DNA of 64,000 nucleotides from Aristolochia californica (taxonomy: Eukaryota > Streptophyta > Magnoliopsida > Piperales > Aristolochiaceae), in assembly GCA_029961685.1 (NCBI GenBank), contig JARWKL010000016.1:7580358-7644357 (forward strand), given 5' to 3'. The translations under genes were made by a program, and so were the position numbers. Every line of letters starts with the position of its first letter. The first letter of the stretch is position 1. Positions 27,256 through 41,019 of the stretch are shown here, in pieces. The notes below the pieces were generated by a model. The model was not told the origin of the DNA. It searched no databases and saw only the letters and a program-made list of their open reading frames with translations.

Positions 27256-29081
27256 ACGTGCCAGAAACATGTTGAGGATGCACGTGGACCTAATGATCCA
27301 AAAATTTCAAGGAGTGGAAAAAGTCAAATTCTCAAGTTGTTGGATATTTACCAGAGCCAAACAACCCACTTTTTGCCTATCCGTAAAAATCACAGGTACT
27401 TTTTGGAACTATCTCTCTCAGCATTTGTGCATTACCATCTAGGATGCTAAACTTTGTTTTCAGATCCAAACTTGAGTTTTCACTCTCCCATTTTTTATCG
27501 TAAGCGAAAAAGATATTAAGGCATAAAAAAATGAATATTTTAGAGTTCACGTATGCAAAAAAAAATTTGAAAATTATTTCACGCACGAAAAATGAACTCC
27601 AGGGTTTTGTTATCCACGTTTTGAAAGTTCCACTAGTACAACCCCTAATAATTAGCTTGGTGGAATTTTATAGGAAAGGAACTTGTAACTGATCCTAACA
27701 TGCTTTCAATGTGGTGGATATGCATGCTAGAATCATGTTGAGGATGCAAGTGTACTTAATGATCCAAAAATTTCGAGTGGAAAAAATCAAATTCTCAAGA
27801 GGATGGATATTTACCAGAGCCAAACAACCCACTTTTTGCCTATCCTTAAAAATCACAGATACTTTTTTTAACTATATCTCTCAGCATTTGTGAATTTCCA
27901 TCTTGGATGCCCAAATTTGTTTTCAGATCCAAACTTGAGTTTTCACTCTCCCATTTTTTCTCGTAACCAAAAAAGATATTAATGCATAACAAAATGAAAA
28001 TTTTAGAGTTCATGTGAGCAAAAAAAAAATTTGAAAATTATTTCAAGCACTAAAAATGTACTTCAAAGTTTTGTTATCCATGTTTGGATAATAAGCTTGT
28101 TGGAATTTTATAGGAAAGGGTCTTGTAACTGATCCTAACATGCTTTAAATGTGGTGGATATGCATGCCAGAAACAAGTTGAGGATGCAAGTGGACCTAAT
28201 GATCCAAAATTTTCAAGGAGTGGGAAAAATAAAATTCTCAAGTGGTTGGATATTTACAAGAGCCAAACAACCCACTTTTTACCTATCCTTAAAAATCACA
28301 GATAGTATTTGGAACTATCTCTCTCAGCATTTGTGCATTTCCATCTTGGATGCTCAAATTTGTTTTCAGATCCAAACTTGAGTTTTCACTCACCCATTTT
28401 TTCTTGTAAACAAAAAAGATATTAAGGCATAACAAAAAGAAAATTTTAGAGTTCATGTATGCAAAAAATAATTTGAAAATTATTTCACGCACTAAAAATG
28501 AACTCCAAGGTTTTGTTATCCATGTTTGGGAAATTCTACTAGTACCACCCCTAATAATAAGCTCGGTGGAATTTTATAGGAAAGGGACTTGTAACTGATC
28601 CTAACATGCTTTAAATGTGGTGGATATGCATGCCAGAAACATTTTGAGGTTGCAAGTGGACCTAATGATCCAAAAATTTCAAGGAGTGGAAAAAATCAAA
28701 TTCTCAAGTGGTTGGATATTTACCAGAGCCAAACAACCCACTTTTTGCCTATCCTTAAAAATCACTGATACTTTTTGGAACTATCTCTCTCAGCATTTGT
28801 GCATTTCCATCTTGGATTCTCAAATTTTGTTTCAGATCCAAACTTGATTTTTCACTCTCCCATGTTTTCTCCTAAACAAAAAAGATATTAAGGCCTAACA
28901 AAATGAAAATTTTTCAGTTTATGTATTAAAAAAAAATTTGAAAATTATTTCACGCACTAAAAATGAACTCCAAGGTTTTGTTATCAATGTTTGGGAAATT
29001 CCACTAGTACAACCCCTAATAAAAAGCTTGGTGGTATTTTATATGAAAGGGACTTGTAACTGATCCTAACATGCTTTATAT
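27245..29081 (+). repeat. B-C-D module plus one unit
   Basis: Units 27245 (B; ATTACCATCTAGG), 27711 (C, with the 24-bp deletion), 28151 (D; AACAAGTTG) and 28617. The fourth unit shares ACATTTTG and GGTTTCAGATCC or its equivalent with the unit at 24470. The module abuts the 2775-bp duplication. Confidence 0.6.
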
Positions 29082-31371
29082 GTGGTGGATATACATGCCA
29101 CAAACATGTTGAGGATCCAAGTGGACCTAATGATCCAAAAATTTCTAGGAGTGGAAAAAATCAAATTCTCAAGTGGTTGCATATTTACTAGTGCCAAATA
29201 ACCCACTTATTGCTTATCCTTAAAAATCACAGATACTTTCTGGAACTATCTCTCTAAGCATTTGTGCATTTCCATATTGGATGCTCCAATTTGTTTTGAG
29301 ATCCAAACTTGAGTTTTCACTCTCCCATTTTTTCTCGTACACAAAAAAGATATTAAGGCATAACAAAATGAAAATTTAAGAGTTCATGTATTCAAAAAAA
29401 AATTTGAAAATTATTTCACACACTAAAAATGAACTCCAAGGTTTTCTTATCCATGTTTGGGAAATTCCACTAGTACAACCCCTAATAATAAGCTTGGTGG
29501 AATTGTATAGGAAAGGGACTTGTAACTGATCCTAACATGCTTTAAATATGGTGGATATGCGTGGAAAAAACATGTTGAGGGTGCAAGTGGACCTAATGAT
29601 CCAGAAATACCAAGGAGTGGAAAAAATCAAATTCTCAACTGGTTGGATATTTACCAGAGGCAAACAACCCACTTTTTGACTATCCTTAAAAATCTCAGAT
29701 ACTTTTTGGAACTATCTCTCTCAGCATTTGTGCATTTCCATTTTGGCTGCTTCAATTTGTTTTCAGATCCAAACTTGAGTTTTCACTCTCCCATTTTTTC
29801 TCATAAACAAACAAGATAAGGCATTACAAAATGAAAATTTTAGAGTTCATGTATGCAAAAAATAATTTAAAAATTATTTCACGCACTAAAAATGAACTCC
29901 AAGGTTTTGTTATACATGTTTGGGAGATTCCACTAGTACAACCCTTAACAATAAGCTTGGTGGAATTTCATAGCAAAGGGACTTGTAACTGATCCTAACA
30001 TGCTTTAAATGTGGTGGATATGCATGCCAGAAACATGTTGAGGATGCAAGTGCACCTAATGATCCAAAAATTTCATGGAGACGAAAAAATCAAATTCTCA
30101 AGTGGTTGGATATTTACCAGAGTCAAACAACCCACTTTTTGCCTATCCTTAAAAATTACATGTACTTTTTGGAACTATCTCTCTCAGCATTTATGCATTT
30201 CCATCTTGGATGCTCAAATTTGGTTTCAGATCCAAACTTGAGTTTTCACTCCCCATTTTTTCTCGTAATCAAAAAAGATATTAAGCCATAACAAAATGAC
30301 AATTTTAGAGTTCATGTATGCAAAAACAATTAGAAAATTATTTCACGCACAAAAAATGAACTCCAAGGTTTTGTTATCCATGTTTGGATAATAAGCTTGT
30401 TGGAATTTTATAGGAAAGGGACTTGTAACTGATCCTAACATGCTTTAAATGAGTTGGATATGCATGCCAGAAACATGTTGAGGATGCAAGTGGACCTAAT
30501 GATTCAAAAATTTCAAGGAGTGGAAAAAATTAAATTCTCAAGTGGTTGGATATTTACTAGAGCCAAACAACCCACTTTTTGCCTATCCTTAAAAATCACA
30601 GATACTATTTGGAACCAATTCGCTCAGCATTTGTGCATTTCCATCTTCGATGGTCAAATTTGTTTTCAGATCCAAACTTGAGTTTTCACTCTCCCATTTT
30701 TTCTTGTATACAAAAAAGATATGAAGGCATAACAAAATGTAAATTTTAGAGTTCATGTATGCATAAAAAACTTTGAAAATTATTTCAGGCATTAAAAATG
30801 AACTCCAAGGTTTTGTTATCCATGTTTGTGAAATTCTACCATTACAACCCCTAAAAATAAGCTTGGTGGAATTTTATAGGAAAGGGACTTGTAACTGATC
30901 CTAACATGCTTTAAATGTGGTGGATATGCATGCCTAAAACATGTTGAGGATGCAAGCGGACCTAATGATCCAAAAATTTTGATGGAGAGGAAAAAATCAA
31001 ATTCTCAAGTGGTTGGATATTTACTAGAGTCAACCAACCCACTTTTTCCCTATCCTTAAAAATCATAGGTACTTTTTGGAACTATCTCTCTCAGCATTTG
31101 TGCATTTCCATCTTGGATGCTCAAATTTGTTTTCAGATTCAAACTTGAGTTTTAACTCTCCCATTTTATCTTGTAAACAAAAAAGATATTAAGGCATAAG
31201 AAAATGAAAAAGTAAGAGATCACGTATGCAAAAAAAAATTTGAAAATTATTTCAAGCACTGAAAATGAACTCCAAGGTTTTGTTATCCATGTTTGGGAAA
31301 TTTCACTAGTACAACCCCTAATAATTAGCTTGGTGGAATTTTAAAGGAAAAGGACTTGTAACTGATCCTAG

Positions 31372-31384
31372 CATGCTTGAAACA
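31372..31384 (+). repeat. 24-bp loss across the monomer start, between CATGCT repeats
   Basis: The sequence reads CCTAGCATGCTTGAAACATG. The normal TTTAAATGTGGTGGATATG segment between two CATGCT occurrences is absent, so this unit lacks the phasing motif. Intact relatives have CATGCT on both sides (compare GCATGCTTGAAAC at 15719). A direct-repeat-mediated deletion is the simplest reading. Confidence 0.8.
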
Positions 31385-31824
31385 TGTTGAGGAAGCAAGT
31401 GGACTTAATGATCCAAAATTTTCAAGGAGTGGAAAAAATCAAATTCTCAAGTGGTTGGATATTTACAAGAGCCAAACAACCCACTTTTTGCCTATCCTTT
31501 AAAATCACAGATACTTTTTTGAACTTTCTCTCTCAACATTTGTGCATTTCCATCTTTGATGCTCAAATTTGTTTTCAGATCCAAACACTAGTATTCACAA
31601 TCCCTTTTTTTTTCGTAAACAAAAAAGATATTAAGGTATAACAAAATGAAAATTTTAGAGTTCAAGTATGGAAAAAAAATATGAAAATTATTTCACGCAC
31701 TAAAAAAGAACTCCAAGGTTTTGTTATCCATGTTTGGGAAATTCTACTAGTACAACCCCTAATAATTAGCTTGGTGGAATTTTAAAGGAAAGGGACTTGC
31801 AACTGATCCTAACAAGCTTTAAAT

Positions 31825-32278
31825 GTGGTGGATATGCATGCGAGAAACAGGATGAGGATGCAAGTGGACCTAATGATCTAAAAATTTCAAGCAATCGAAA
31901 AAATCAAATTCTCAAGTGGTTGGATATTTACTAGAGCCAAACAACCCAGTTTTCTCCTATCCTTAAAAATCACAGATACTATTTGGAACTATCTCTCTCA
32001 GCATTTGTGCATTTCCATCTTGGATGCTCAAATTTGTTTTCAGATCCAAACTTGAGTTTTCACTCTCCCTTTTTTTCTTGAAAACAAAAAAGAAAAAATG
32101 AAAATTTTAGAGTTCATGTATGCAAAAAAAATATTTGAAAATAATTTCACGCACTAAAAATGAACTCCAAGGTTTTGTTATCAATGTTTGGGAAATTTCA
32201 CCAGTACAACCCCTAATAATAAGCTTGGTGGAATTTTATATGAAAGGGACTTGTAACTGATCCTAACATGCTTTAAAT
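31825..32278 (+). repeat. Monomer with ~12-bp loss (454 bp)
   Basis: AAACAAAAAAG at about 32085 runs directly into AAAAAATGAAAATTTTAG, omitting the ATATTAAGGCATAAC region. Its relative at 17079, which shares AACAAGCTTTAAATG and GCGAGAAAC, is full length there. Confidence 0.75.
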
Positions 32279-34719
32279 GTGGTGGATATGCATGCCAGAA
32301 ACATATTGAGGATGCAAGTGGACCTAATGATCCAAAAATTTCAACGAGTGGAAAAAATCACATTCTGAAGTGGTTGGATATTTACCAGAGCCAAACAAAC
32401 CACTTGTTACCTATCCTTAAAAATCACAGATACTTTTTGGAACTATCTCTCTCAGCATTTGTGCATTTCCATCTTGGTTGCTCAAATTTGTTTTCAGATC
32501 CAAACTTGAGTTTTCACTCTCCCATTTTTTCTCGTAAACAAAAAAGATATTAAGGCAAAACAAAATGCAAATTTAAGAGTTCATGTATGCTAAAAAAAAT
32601 TTGAAAATTATTTAAGGCACTAAAAAAGAACTCCAAGGTTTTGTTATCCATGTTTGGATAATAAGCTTGTTGGAATTTTAGAGGAAAGGGACTTGTAATT
32701 GATCCTAACAAGCTTTAAATGTGGTGGATATGCATGCCAGAAACATGTTGAGGATGCAAGTGGACCTAAAGATCCTAAAATTTCAAGGAGTGTAAAAAAT
32801 CAAATTCTTGAGTGGTTGGATATTTACGAGAGCCAAACAACCCACTTTTTGCCTATCCTTAAAAATCAAAGATACTATATGGAACTATCTCTCTCAGCAT
32901 TTTGTGCATTTCCATCTTGGCTGCTTCAATTTGTTTTCAGATCCAAACTTGAGTTTTCACTCTCCCATTTTTTCTTCTAAACAAAAAAGATATGAAGGCA
33001 TTACAAAATGAAAACATTAGAGTTCATGTATGCAAAAAAAAATTTGAAAATTATTTCACGCACTAAAAATGAACTCAAAAGTTTTGTTATCCATGTTTGG
33101 GAAATTCCACTAGTATAACCCCCAATAATAAGATTGGTGGAATTTTATAGGAAAGGGAATTGTAACTGATCCTAACATGCTTTAAATGTGGTGGATATGC
33201 ATGCCAAAAACATGTTGAGGATGCAAGTGGACCTAATCATCCTAAAATTTCAAGCAGTGGAAAAAATCAAATTCTCAAGTGGTTGGATATTTAGCAGAGC
33301 CAAACAACCCACTTTTTTCCTATCCTTTAAAATCACAGACACTTTTTTGAACTATCTCTCTCAGCATTTGTGCATTTCCATCTTGGATGCTCAAATTTGT
33401 TTTCAGATCCAAACTTGAGTTTTAACTCTCTCATTTTTTCTCGTAAACAAAAAAGATATTAAGGCATAACAAAATGAAAATTTTAGCGTTGATGTATGCA
33501 AAAAAAAATTTGAACATTATTTCACGCACTAAAAATGAACTGCAAGTTTTTGTTATCCATGTTTGGGAGATTCCACTAGTACAACCCCTAATAAAAAGCT
33601 TGGTGGAATTTTATAGGAAAGGGACTTGTAAATGATCCTAACATGCTTTAAATGTGTTGGATATGCATTTCAGAAACATGTTGAGGATGCAAGTGGACCT
33701 GATGATCCAAAAATTTCAAGGAGTGGAAAAAATCAAATTCTCAAGGTGTTGGATATTTACTAGAGCCGAACAACCCAATTTTTGCCTATCCTTAAAAATC
33801 ATAGATACTTTTTGGAACTATCTCTGTCAGCATTTGTGCATTTCCATCTTGGCTGCATCAATTTGTTTCCAGATCCAAACTTTAGTTTTCACACTCCCAT
33901 TTTTTCTCGTAAACAAAAAAGATATTAAGGCATAACAAAATGAACGTTTTAGAGTTCATGTATGCAAAAATAAATCTGAAAATTATTTCACGCACTAAAA
34001 ATGAACTCCAAGGTTTTGTTATCCATGTTTGGGAAATTCCACTAGTATAAACCCTAATAATAAGCTAGGTGGAATTTTATAGGAAAGGGACGTGTAACTA
34101 ATACTAACATGCTTTAAATGTGGGGGATATGCATGCCAGAAACAAGTTGAGGATACAAGTGGACCTAATTATCCAAAAATATGAAGGTGTGGAAAAAATC
34201 AAATTCTCTAGTTATTGGATATTTACCAGAGCCAAACAACTCACTTTTTGCCTATCCTTAAAAATCATAGATACTTTTTGGAACTATCTCTCTTAGCATT
34301 TGTGCATTTCCATCTTAGATTCTCAAATTTGTTTTCAGATCCGAACTTGAGTTTGCACACTCCCATTTTTTCTCGTAAACAAAAAAGATATTAAAGCATA
34401 ATAAAATGAAAATTTTAGAGTTCATGTATGGAAAAAAAAATTTGAAAATTATTTCACGCACTAAAAATGAACTCCAAGGTTTTCTTATCCGTGTTTGGGA
34501 AATTCCACTAGTACAACCCCTAACAATAAGCTTGGTGGAATTTTTTGGGAAAGGGACTTATAACTGATCCTAACATGCTTTAAATATGGTGGATATGCGT
34601 GCAAAAAACATGTTGAGGATGCAAGTGGCCCTAATGATCCAGAAATACAAAGGAATGGAAAAAATCAAATTCTCAATTGGTGGATATTTACCAGAGGCAA
34701 ACAACCCACTTTTTTCCTA

Positions 34720-36900
34720 TCCTTAAAAATCACAGATACTTTTTGGAACTATCTCTCTCAGCATTTGTGCATTTCCATCATGGATGCTCAAATTTGTTTT
34801 CAGATCCAAACTTGAGTTTTCACTCTCTCATTTTTTCTCGTAAACAAAAAAGATATTATGGCAGAACAAAATGAAAATTTTAGCGTTCATGTATGCAAAC
34901 CAAAATTTAAAAATTATTTCACGCACTAAAAATGTACTCCAAGGTTTTGTTATCGATGTTTGGGAGATTCCACTAGTACAACCCCTAATAAAAATCTTGG
35001 TAGAATTTTATAGCAAAGGTACTTGTGACTGATCCTAACATGCTTTAAATGTGTTGGATATGCATGCCAGAAACATGTTGAGGATGCAAGTGGACCTAAT
35101 GATCCAAAAATTTCATGGAGTGGAAAAAATCAAATTCTCAAGTGGTTGGATATTTACGAGAGCCAAACAACCCACTTTTTGCCTATCCTTAAAAGTCACT
35201 GATACTATATGGAACTATCTCTCCCAGCCTTTGTGAATTTCCATCTTGGATGCTCAAACTTGTTTTCAGATCCAAACTTGAGTTTTCACTCTCCCTTTTT
35301 TTCTTGTAAACAAAAAAGATATTAAGTCATAACAAAATGAAAATTTTAGAGTTCACATATGCAAAAAAAATTTGAAAATTATTTTGCGCACTAAAAATGA
35401 ACTCCATGGTTTTGTTATCCATGTTTGGGAGATTCCAATAGTACAACCCCTAATAATAAGCTTGGTGGAATTTTATAGGAAACGGACTTGTAACTGATCC
35501 TAACATGCTTTAAATGTGGTTGATATGCATGCCAGAAACATATTGAGGATGCAAGTGGACCTAATGATCCAAAAATTTCAAGGAGTGGAAAAAATCAAAT
35601 TCTTAAGTCGTTGGATATATACCAGAGCAGAACAACCCACTTTTTGCCTATCCTTAAAAATCACAGATACTTTTTGGAACTATCTCTCTCAGAATTTGTG
35701 CATTTCTTTCTTGGATGCTCAAATTTGTTTTGAGATCCAAACTTGAGTTTTCACTCTCCCATTTTTTCTCGTAAACATAAAAGATTTTAAGGCATAACAA
35801 AATGAAAATTTTAGAGTTCATGTATATAAAAAAAAATTTGAAAATTATTTCACACACTAAAAATGAACTCCAAGGTTTTGTTATCCATGTTTGGGAAATT
35901 CCACTAGTACAACCCCTAATAATAAGCTTGGTGGAATTTTATAGGAAAAGGACATGTAACTAATCCTAACATGCTTTAAATGTGGTGGATATGCATGCCA
36001 GAAACATGTTGACTTTGCAAGAGGACCTAATGATCCAAAAATTTCAAGGAGTGGAAAAAATCAAATTCTCAAGTGGTTGGATATTTACTAGAGCCAAACA
36101 ACCCACTTTTTGGCTATCCTTAAAAATCACAGATACTTTTTGGAACTATCTCTCTCAGCATTTGTTCATTACCATCTTGGATGCTCAAATTTTTTTCAGA
36201 TCAAAACTTGAGTTTTCACTCTCCCATTTTTTTCGTAAACAAAAAAGATATTGAGGCATAACAAAAAAAAAATTTAAGAGTTCTTGTATGCAAAAAAAAA
36301 ATTTGAAAATTATTTCACGCACTAAAAATGAACTCCAAGGTTTTTATATCCATGTTTGGGACATTCCACTAGTACAACCCCTAATAATACGCTTGGTGGA
36401 ATTTTATAGGAAAGGGAATTCTAACTGATCCTAACACTATTTAAATGTGGTGGATATGCATGCCAGAAACATGTTGAGGATGCAAGTTGACCTAATGATC
36501 CAAAAATTTCAAGGAGTGGAAAAAATCAAATTCTCAAGAGGTTGGATAATTACCAGAGCCAAGCAACCCATTTTTTTGCCTTTCCTGAAAAATCATAGAT
36601 ACCTTTTGGAACTATCTCTCTCAGCATTTCTGCATTTCCATCTTAGATGCTCAAATTTGTTTTCATATCCGAACTTGAGTTCTGTACCATTTTTTTCGTA
36701 AAAAAAAAGATATCAAGGCATAACAAAATGAAAATTTTAGAGTTCATGTATGAAAAAAAAAACTTGAAAATTATTTCACGCACTAAAAATGAACTCCAAG
36801 GTTTTGTTATCCATGTTTGCGAGATCCCAATAGTACAACCCCTAATAATAAGCTTGATGGAATTTTATAGAAAATTGACTTGTAACTGATCCTAACTTGC
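34720..36900 (+). repeat. 2.32-kb higher-order repeat, copy 1
   Basis: Five monomers between mid-34586 and the end of the 36447 unit match 37045-39240. Shared rarities are CATCATGGATGCTC, ATTATGGCAGAAC, TTTTAGCGTTCATG, AAAAATGTACTCC, a GAACATAT-type start, CAAGAGGACC, GGTTTTTATATCC and GAGATCCCAATAG. Offsets are 2323-2324 bp, then 2336 bp after an insertion in copy 2. Confidence 0.8.
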
Positions 36901-37044
36901 TTTAAATGTGTTGGATATGCATGCCAGAATCATGTTGAGGATGCAAGTGGACCTAATGATCCAAAAATTTCATGGAGTAAAAAAAATCAATTTCTCAACT
37001 GGTTGGATATTTACGAGAGCCAAAGAACCCACTTTTTACCTATC

Positions 37045-39240
37045 CTTAAAAATCACAGATACTTTTTGGGACTATCTCTCTCAGCATTTGTGCATTTCCA
37101 TCATGGATGCTCAAATTTGTTTTCAGATCCAAACTTGAGTTTTCACTCTCTCATTTTTTCTCGTAAACAAAAAAGATATTATGGCAGAACAAAATGAAAA
37201 TTTTAGCGTTCATGTATGCAAAACAAAATTTGAAAATTATTTCACGCACTAAAAATGTACTCCAAGGTTTTGTTATCCATTTTTGGGAGATTCCACTAGT
37301 ACAACCCCTAATAAAAAGCTTGGTGGAATTTTATAGGAATGGGACTTGTTATTGATCCTAACATGCTTTAAATGTGTTGGATATGCATGCCAGAAACATG
37401 TTGAGGATGCAAGTGGACCTAATGATTCAAAAATTTCATGCAGTGGAAAAAATCAAATTCTCAAGTGGTTGGATATTTACGAGAGCCAAACAACCCACTT
37501 TTTGCCTATCCTTAAAAATCACAGATACTATATGGAACTATCTCTCCCAGCATTTGTGAATTTCCATCTTGGATGCTCAAAATTGTTTACAGATCCAAAC
37601 TTGAGTTTTCACTCTCCCATTTTTTCTTGTAAACAAAAAAGATATTAAGTCATAACAAAATGAAAATTTTAGAGTTCACATATGCAAAAAAAAATTTGAA
37701 AATTATTTCGCGCACTAAAAATGAACTCCATGGTTTTGTTATCCATGTTTGGGAGATTCCAATAGTACAACCCCTAATAATAAGCTTGGTCGAATTTTAT
37801 AGGAAACAGACTTGTAACTGATCCTAACATGCTTTAAATGTGGTAGATATGCATGCCAGAAACATATTGAGGATGCAAGTGGACCTAATGATCCAAAAAT
37901 TTGAAAGAGTGGAAAAAATCAAATTCTCAAGTGGTTGGATATTTACCGGAGCAGAACAACCCACTTTTTGCCTATCCATAAAAATCACAGATACTTTTTG
38001 GAACTATCTCTCTCAGAATTTGTGCATTTCATTCTTGGATGCACAAATTTGTTTTCAGATCCAAACTTGAGTTTTCACTCTCCCATTTTTTTCTCGTAAA
38101 CAAAAAAGATATTAAGGCATAACAAAATAAAAATTTTAGAGTTCATGTATGCAAAAAATAATTTGAAAATTATTTCACAAACTAAAAATGAACTCCACGG
38201 TTTTGTTATCCATGTTTGGGAAATTCCACTAGTACAACCCCTAATAATAAGCTTGGTGGAATTTTATTGGAATTTTATAGGAAAGGGACTTGTAACTAAT
38301 CCTAACATGCTTTAAATGTGGTAGATATGCATGCCAAAAACATGTTGACGATGCAAGAGGACCTAATAATCCAAAAATTTCAAGGAGTGGAAAAAATCAA
38401 ATTCTCAAGTGGTTGGATATTTACTAGAGCCAAACAACCCACTTTTTGGTTATCCTTAAAAATCAAAGATACTTTTTGGAACTATCTCTCTCAGCATTTG
38501 TGCATTACCATCTTGGATGCTCAAATTTTTTTCAGATCCAAACTTGAGTTTTCACTCTCCCATTTTTTTTGTAAACAAAAAAGATATTGAGGCATAACAA
38601 AATGAAAATTTAAGAGTTCTTGTATGCAAAAAAAATTTTGAAAATTATTTCACGCACTAAAAATGAACTCCAAGGTTTTTATATCCATGTTTGGGACTTT
38701 CCACTAGTACAACCCCTAATAATTAGCTTGGTGGAATTTTATAGGAAAGGGAATTCTAACTGATCCTAACACTCTTTAAATGTGGTGGATATGCATGCCA
38801 GAAACATGTTGAGGATGCAAGTTGACCTAATGATCCAAAAATTTCAAGGAGTGGAAAAAATCAAATTCTCAAGTGGTTGAATATTTACCAGAGCCAAGCA
38901 ACCCATTTTTTGCCTATCCTTAAAAATCATAGATACCTTTTGGAACTATCTCTCTCAGCATTTCTGCATTTGCATCTTAGATGCTTAAATTTTTTTTCAT
39001 ATCCGAACTTGAGTTTTCACTCTACCTTTTTGTTTCGTAAAAAAAAAGAAATTAAGGCATAACAAAATGAAAATTTTAGAGTTCATGTATGAAAAAAAAA
39101 AAACTTGAAAATTATTTCACGCACTAAAAATTAACTCCTAGGTTTTTTTATCCATGTTTGCGAGATCCCAATAGTACAACCCCTAATAATAAGGTTGATG
39201 GAATTTTATAGGAAATTGACTTGTAACTAATCCTAACATG
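37045..39240 (+). repeat. 2.32-kb higher-order repeat, copy 2
   Basis: This is the partner of 34720-36900. The offset changes by 12 bp inside the unit at 37840, mostly through an 11-bp tandem duplication at 38257-38278. A third, partial copy follows: the 3' half of 39714 and the 5' half of 40179 (TCACTCTCTCATT, TTAGCGTCCATG, GTGTTGGATATGC) correspond to 36908 and 37374 at an offset of about 2806 bp, one monomer longer. Confidence 0.78.
38257..38278 (+). repeat. 11-bp private tandem duplication
   Basis: TGGAATTTTAT occurs twice in succession, so the monomer starting at 37840 is 478 bp long. The corresponding unit at 35516 has one copy. This is a simple slippage-type event later than the 2.32-kb duplication. 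Confidence 0.9.
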
Positions 39241-41019
39241 TTTTAAATGTGGTGGATATGCATGTCAGAAACATGTTGAGGATGCAAGTGGACCTAATGA
39301 TCCAAAAATTTCAAGGAGTGGAAAAAATCAAATTCTCAATTGTTTGGATATTTACGAGAGCCAAAAAACCAACATTTTGCCTATCCTTAAAAATCACAGA
39401 TACTTTTTGGAACTATCTCTCTCAGAATTTGTGCATTTCCATCTTGGATGCTCAAATTTGTTTTCAGATCCAAACGTGAGTTTTCACTCTCCCATTTTTT
39501 CTTGTAAATGAAGAAGATATTAAGGCATAACAAAATGAAAATTTTAGAGTTCATGTATGGAAAAAAAAATTGAAAATTATTTCACGCACTAAAAATGAAC
39601 TCCAAGGTTTTATTATCCTTGTTTGGAAGATTCCACTTGTACAACCCCTAATAATAGGCTTGGTGGAATTTTATAGGAAAGAGACTTGTAACTGATCCAA
39701 GCAAGCTTTAAATGTGGTGGATATGCATGCCAAAAGATGTTGAGGATGCAAGTGGACCTAATGATCAAAAAATTTCAAGGAGTGGAAAAAATCAAATTCT
39801 CAAGTGGTTGGATATTTACCAGGGCCAAACAACCCACTTTTTGCCTATCCTTAAAAATCACAGATACTTTTTGGAACTATCTCTCTCAGCATTTGTGCAT
39901 TTCCATCTTGGATGCTCAAATTTGTTTTCAGATCCAAACTTGAGTTTTCACTCTCTCATTGATTCTCGTAAACAAAAAAGATATTAAGGCATAACAAAAT
40001 GAAAATTTTAGCGTCCATGTATGCAAAAAAAAATTTGAAAATTATTTCACGCACTAAAAATGAACTCCAAGGTTTTGTTATCCATGTTTGGGAGATTCCA
40101 CTAGTACAACCCCTAATAAAAAGCTTGGTGGAATTTTATAGGAACGGGACTTGTAACTGATCCTAACATGCTTTAAATGTGTTGGATATGCATGCTAGAA
40201 TCATGTTGAGGATGCAAGTGGACCTAATGATCCTAAAATTTCAAGGAGTGGAAAAAATCCAATTCTCAAGTGGTTGGATATTTACCAGAGCCAAACAACC
40301 CACTTTTTCCCTATCCTTAAAAATCACAGATACTATATGGAACTATCTCTCTCAGCATTTGTGCATTTCCATCTTGGATGCTCAATTTAGTTTTCATATC
40401 CAAACATGACTTCTCTTTCTCCCATTTTTTGTTGTAAACAAAAAAGATATTAAGGCATAACAAAATGAAAATTTTAGAGTTAACGTATGCAAAAAAAAAA
40501 TTGAAAATTATTTGACGCACTAAAAATGAACTCCAAGGTTTTGTTATCCTTGTTTGGTAGATTCCACTAGTACAACCCCTAATAATAAGCTTGGTGGAAT
40601 TTTATTGGAAAGGGACTTGTAACTGGTCCTAACATGCTTTAAATGTGGAGGATATGCATGCGAGAAACATGTTGAGGATGCAAGTGGACCTATTGACCCA
40701 AAAATATCAAGGATTGGAAAAAATCAAATTCTCAAGTGGTTGGATATTTCCCAGAGCTAAGCAACCCACTTTTTGCCTATCCTTAAAAATCATAGATACT
40801 TTTTGGAACTATCTCTCTCAGCATTTGTGCATTTCCATCTTATATGCTCAAATTTGGATTTAGATCCGAACTTGAGTTTTCACTCTCCCCTTTTTTCTCG
40901 TAAACAAAAAAGATATTAAGGCATAACAAAATGAAACATTTAGAGTTCATGTATACAAAAAAAAATTTGAAAATTATTTCACGCAATAAAAATGATCTCC
41001 AAGGTTTTGTTATCCATGT

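Larger units (their letters stand above)
1..33187 (+). repeat. Domain I: mosaic of A-B-C-D monomer modules
   Basis: About 72 monomers. Recurrent subtypes can be told apart by eye. A has AACACTAGTTTTCAC and ends CCACGAGTAC...AGCATGGTGG. B has ATTACCATCTAGG and ends ATGAATATTTTAGAG. C has GCATGCTAGAAAC, ACTTAATGATCC, CAAGAGGATGG and the 24-bp deletion. D has AACAAGTTG and ACTATTTGG. The order A-B-C-D occurs at 1869-3705 and 14775-16612, and B-C-D at 27245-28616. Other subtypes interleave: K (TTTCATGGAGAGG) at 6011, 7802, 23094 and 25869; R (CAAGCC/ACGTGTTG) at 6477, 10584 and 18012; Q (GGCTGCATCAATTTG) at 7337, 11051, 18479 and 20319. The right border is approximate, because subtype composition changes rather than sequence class. 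Confidence 0.65.
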
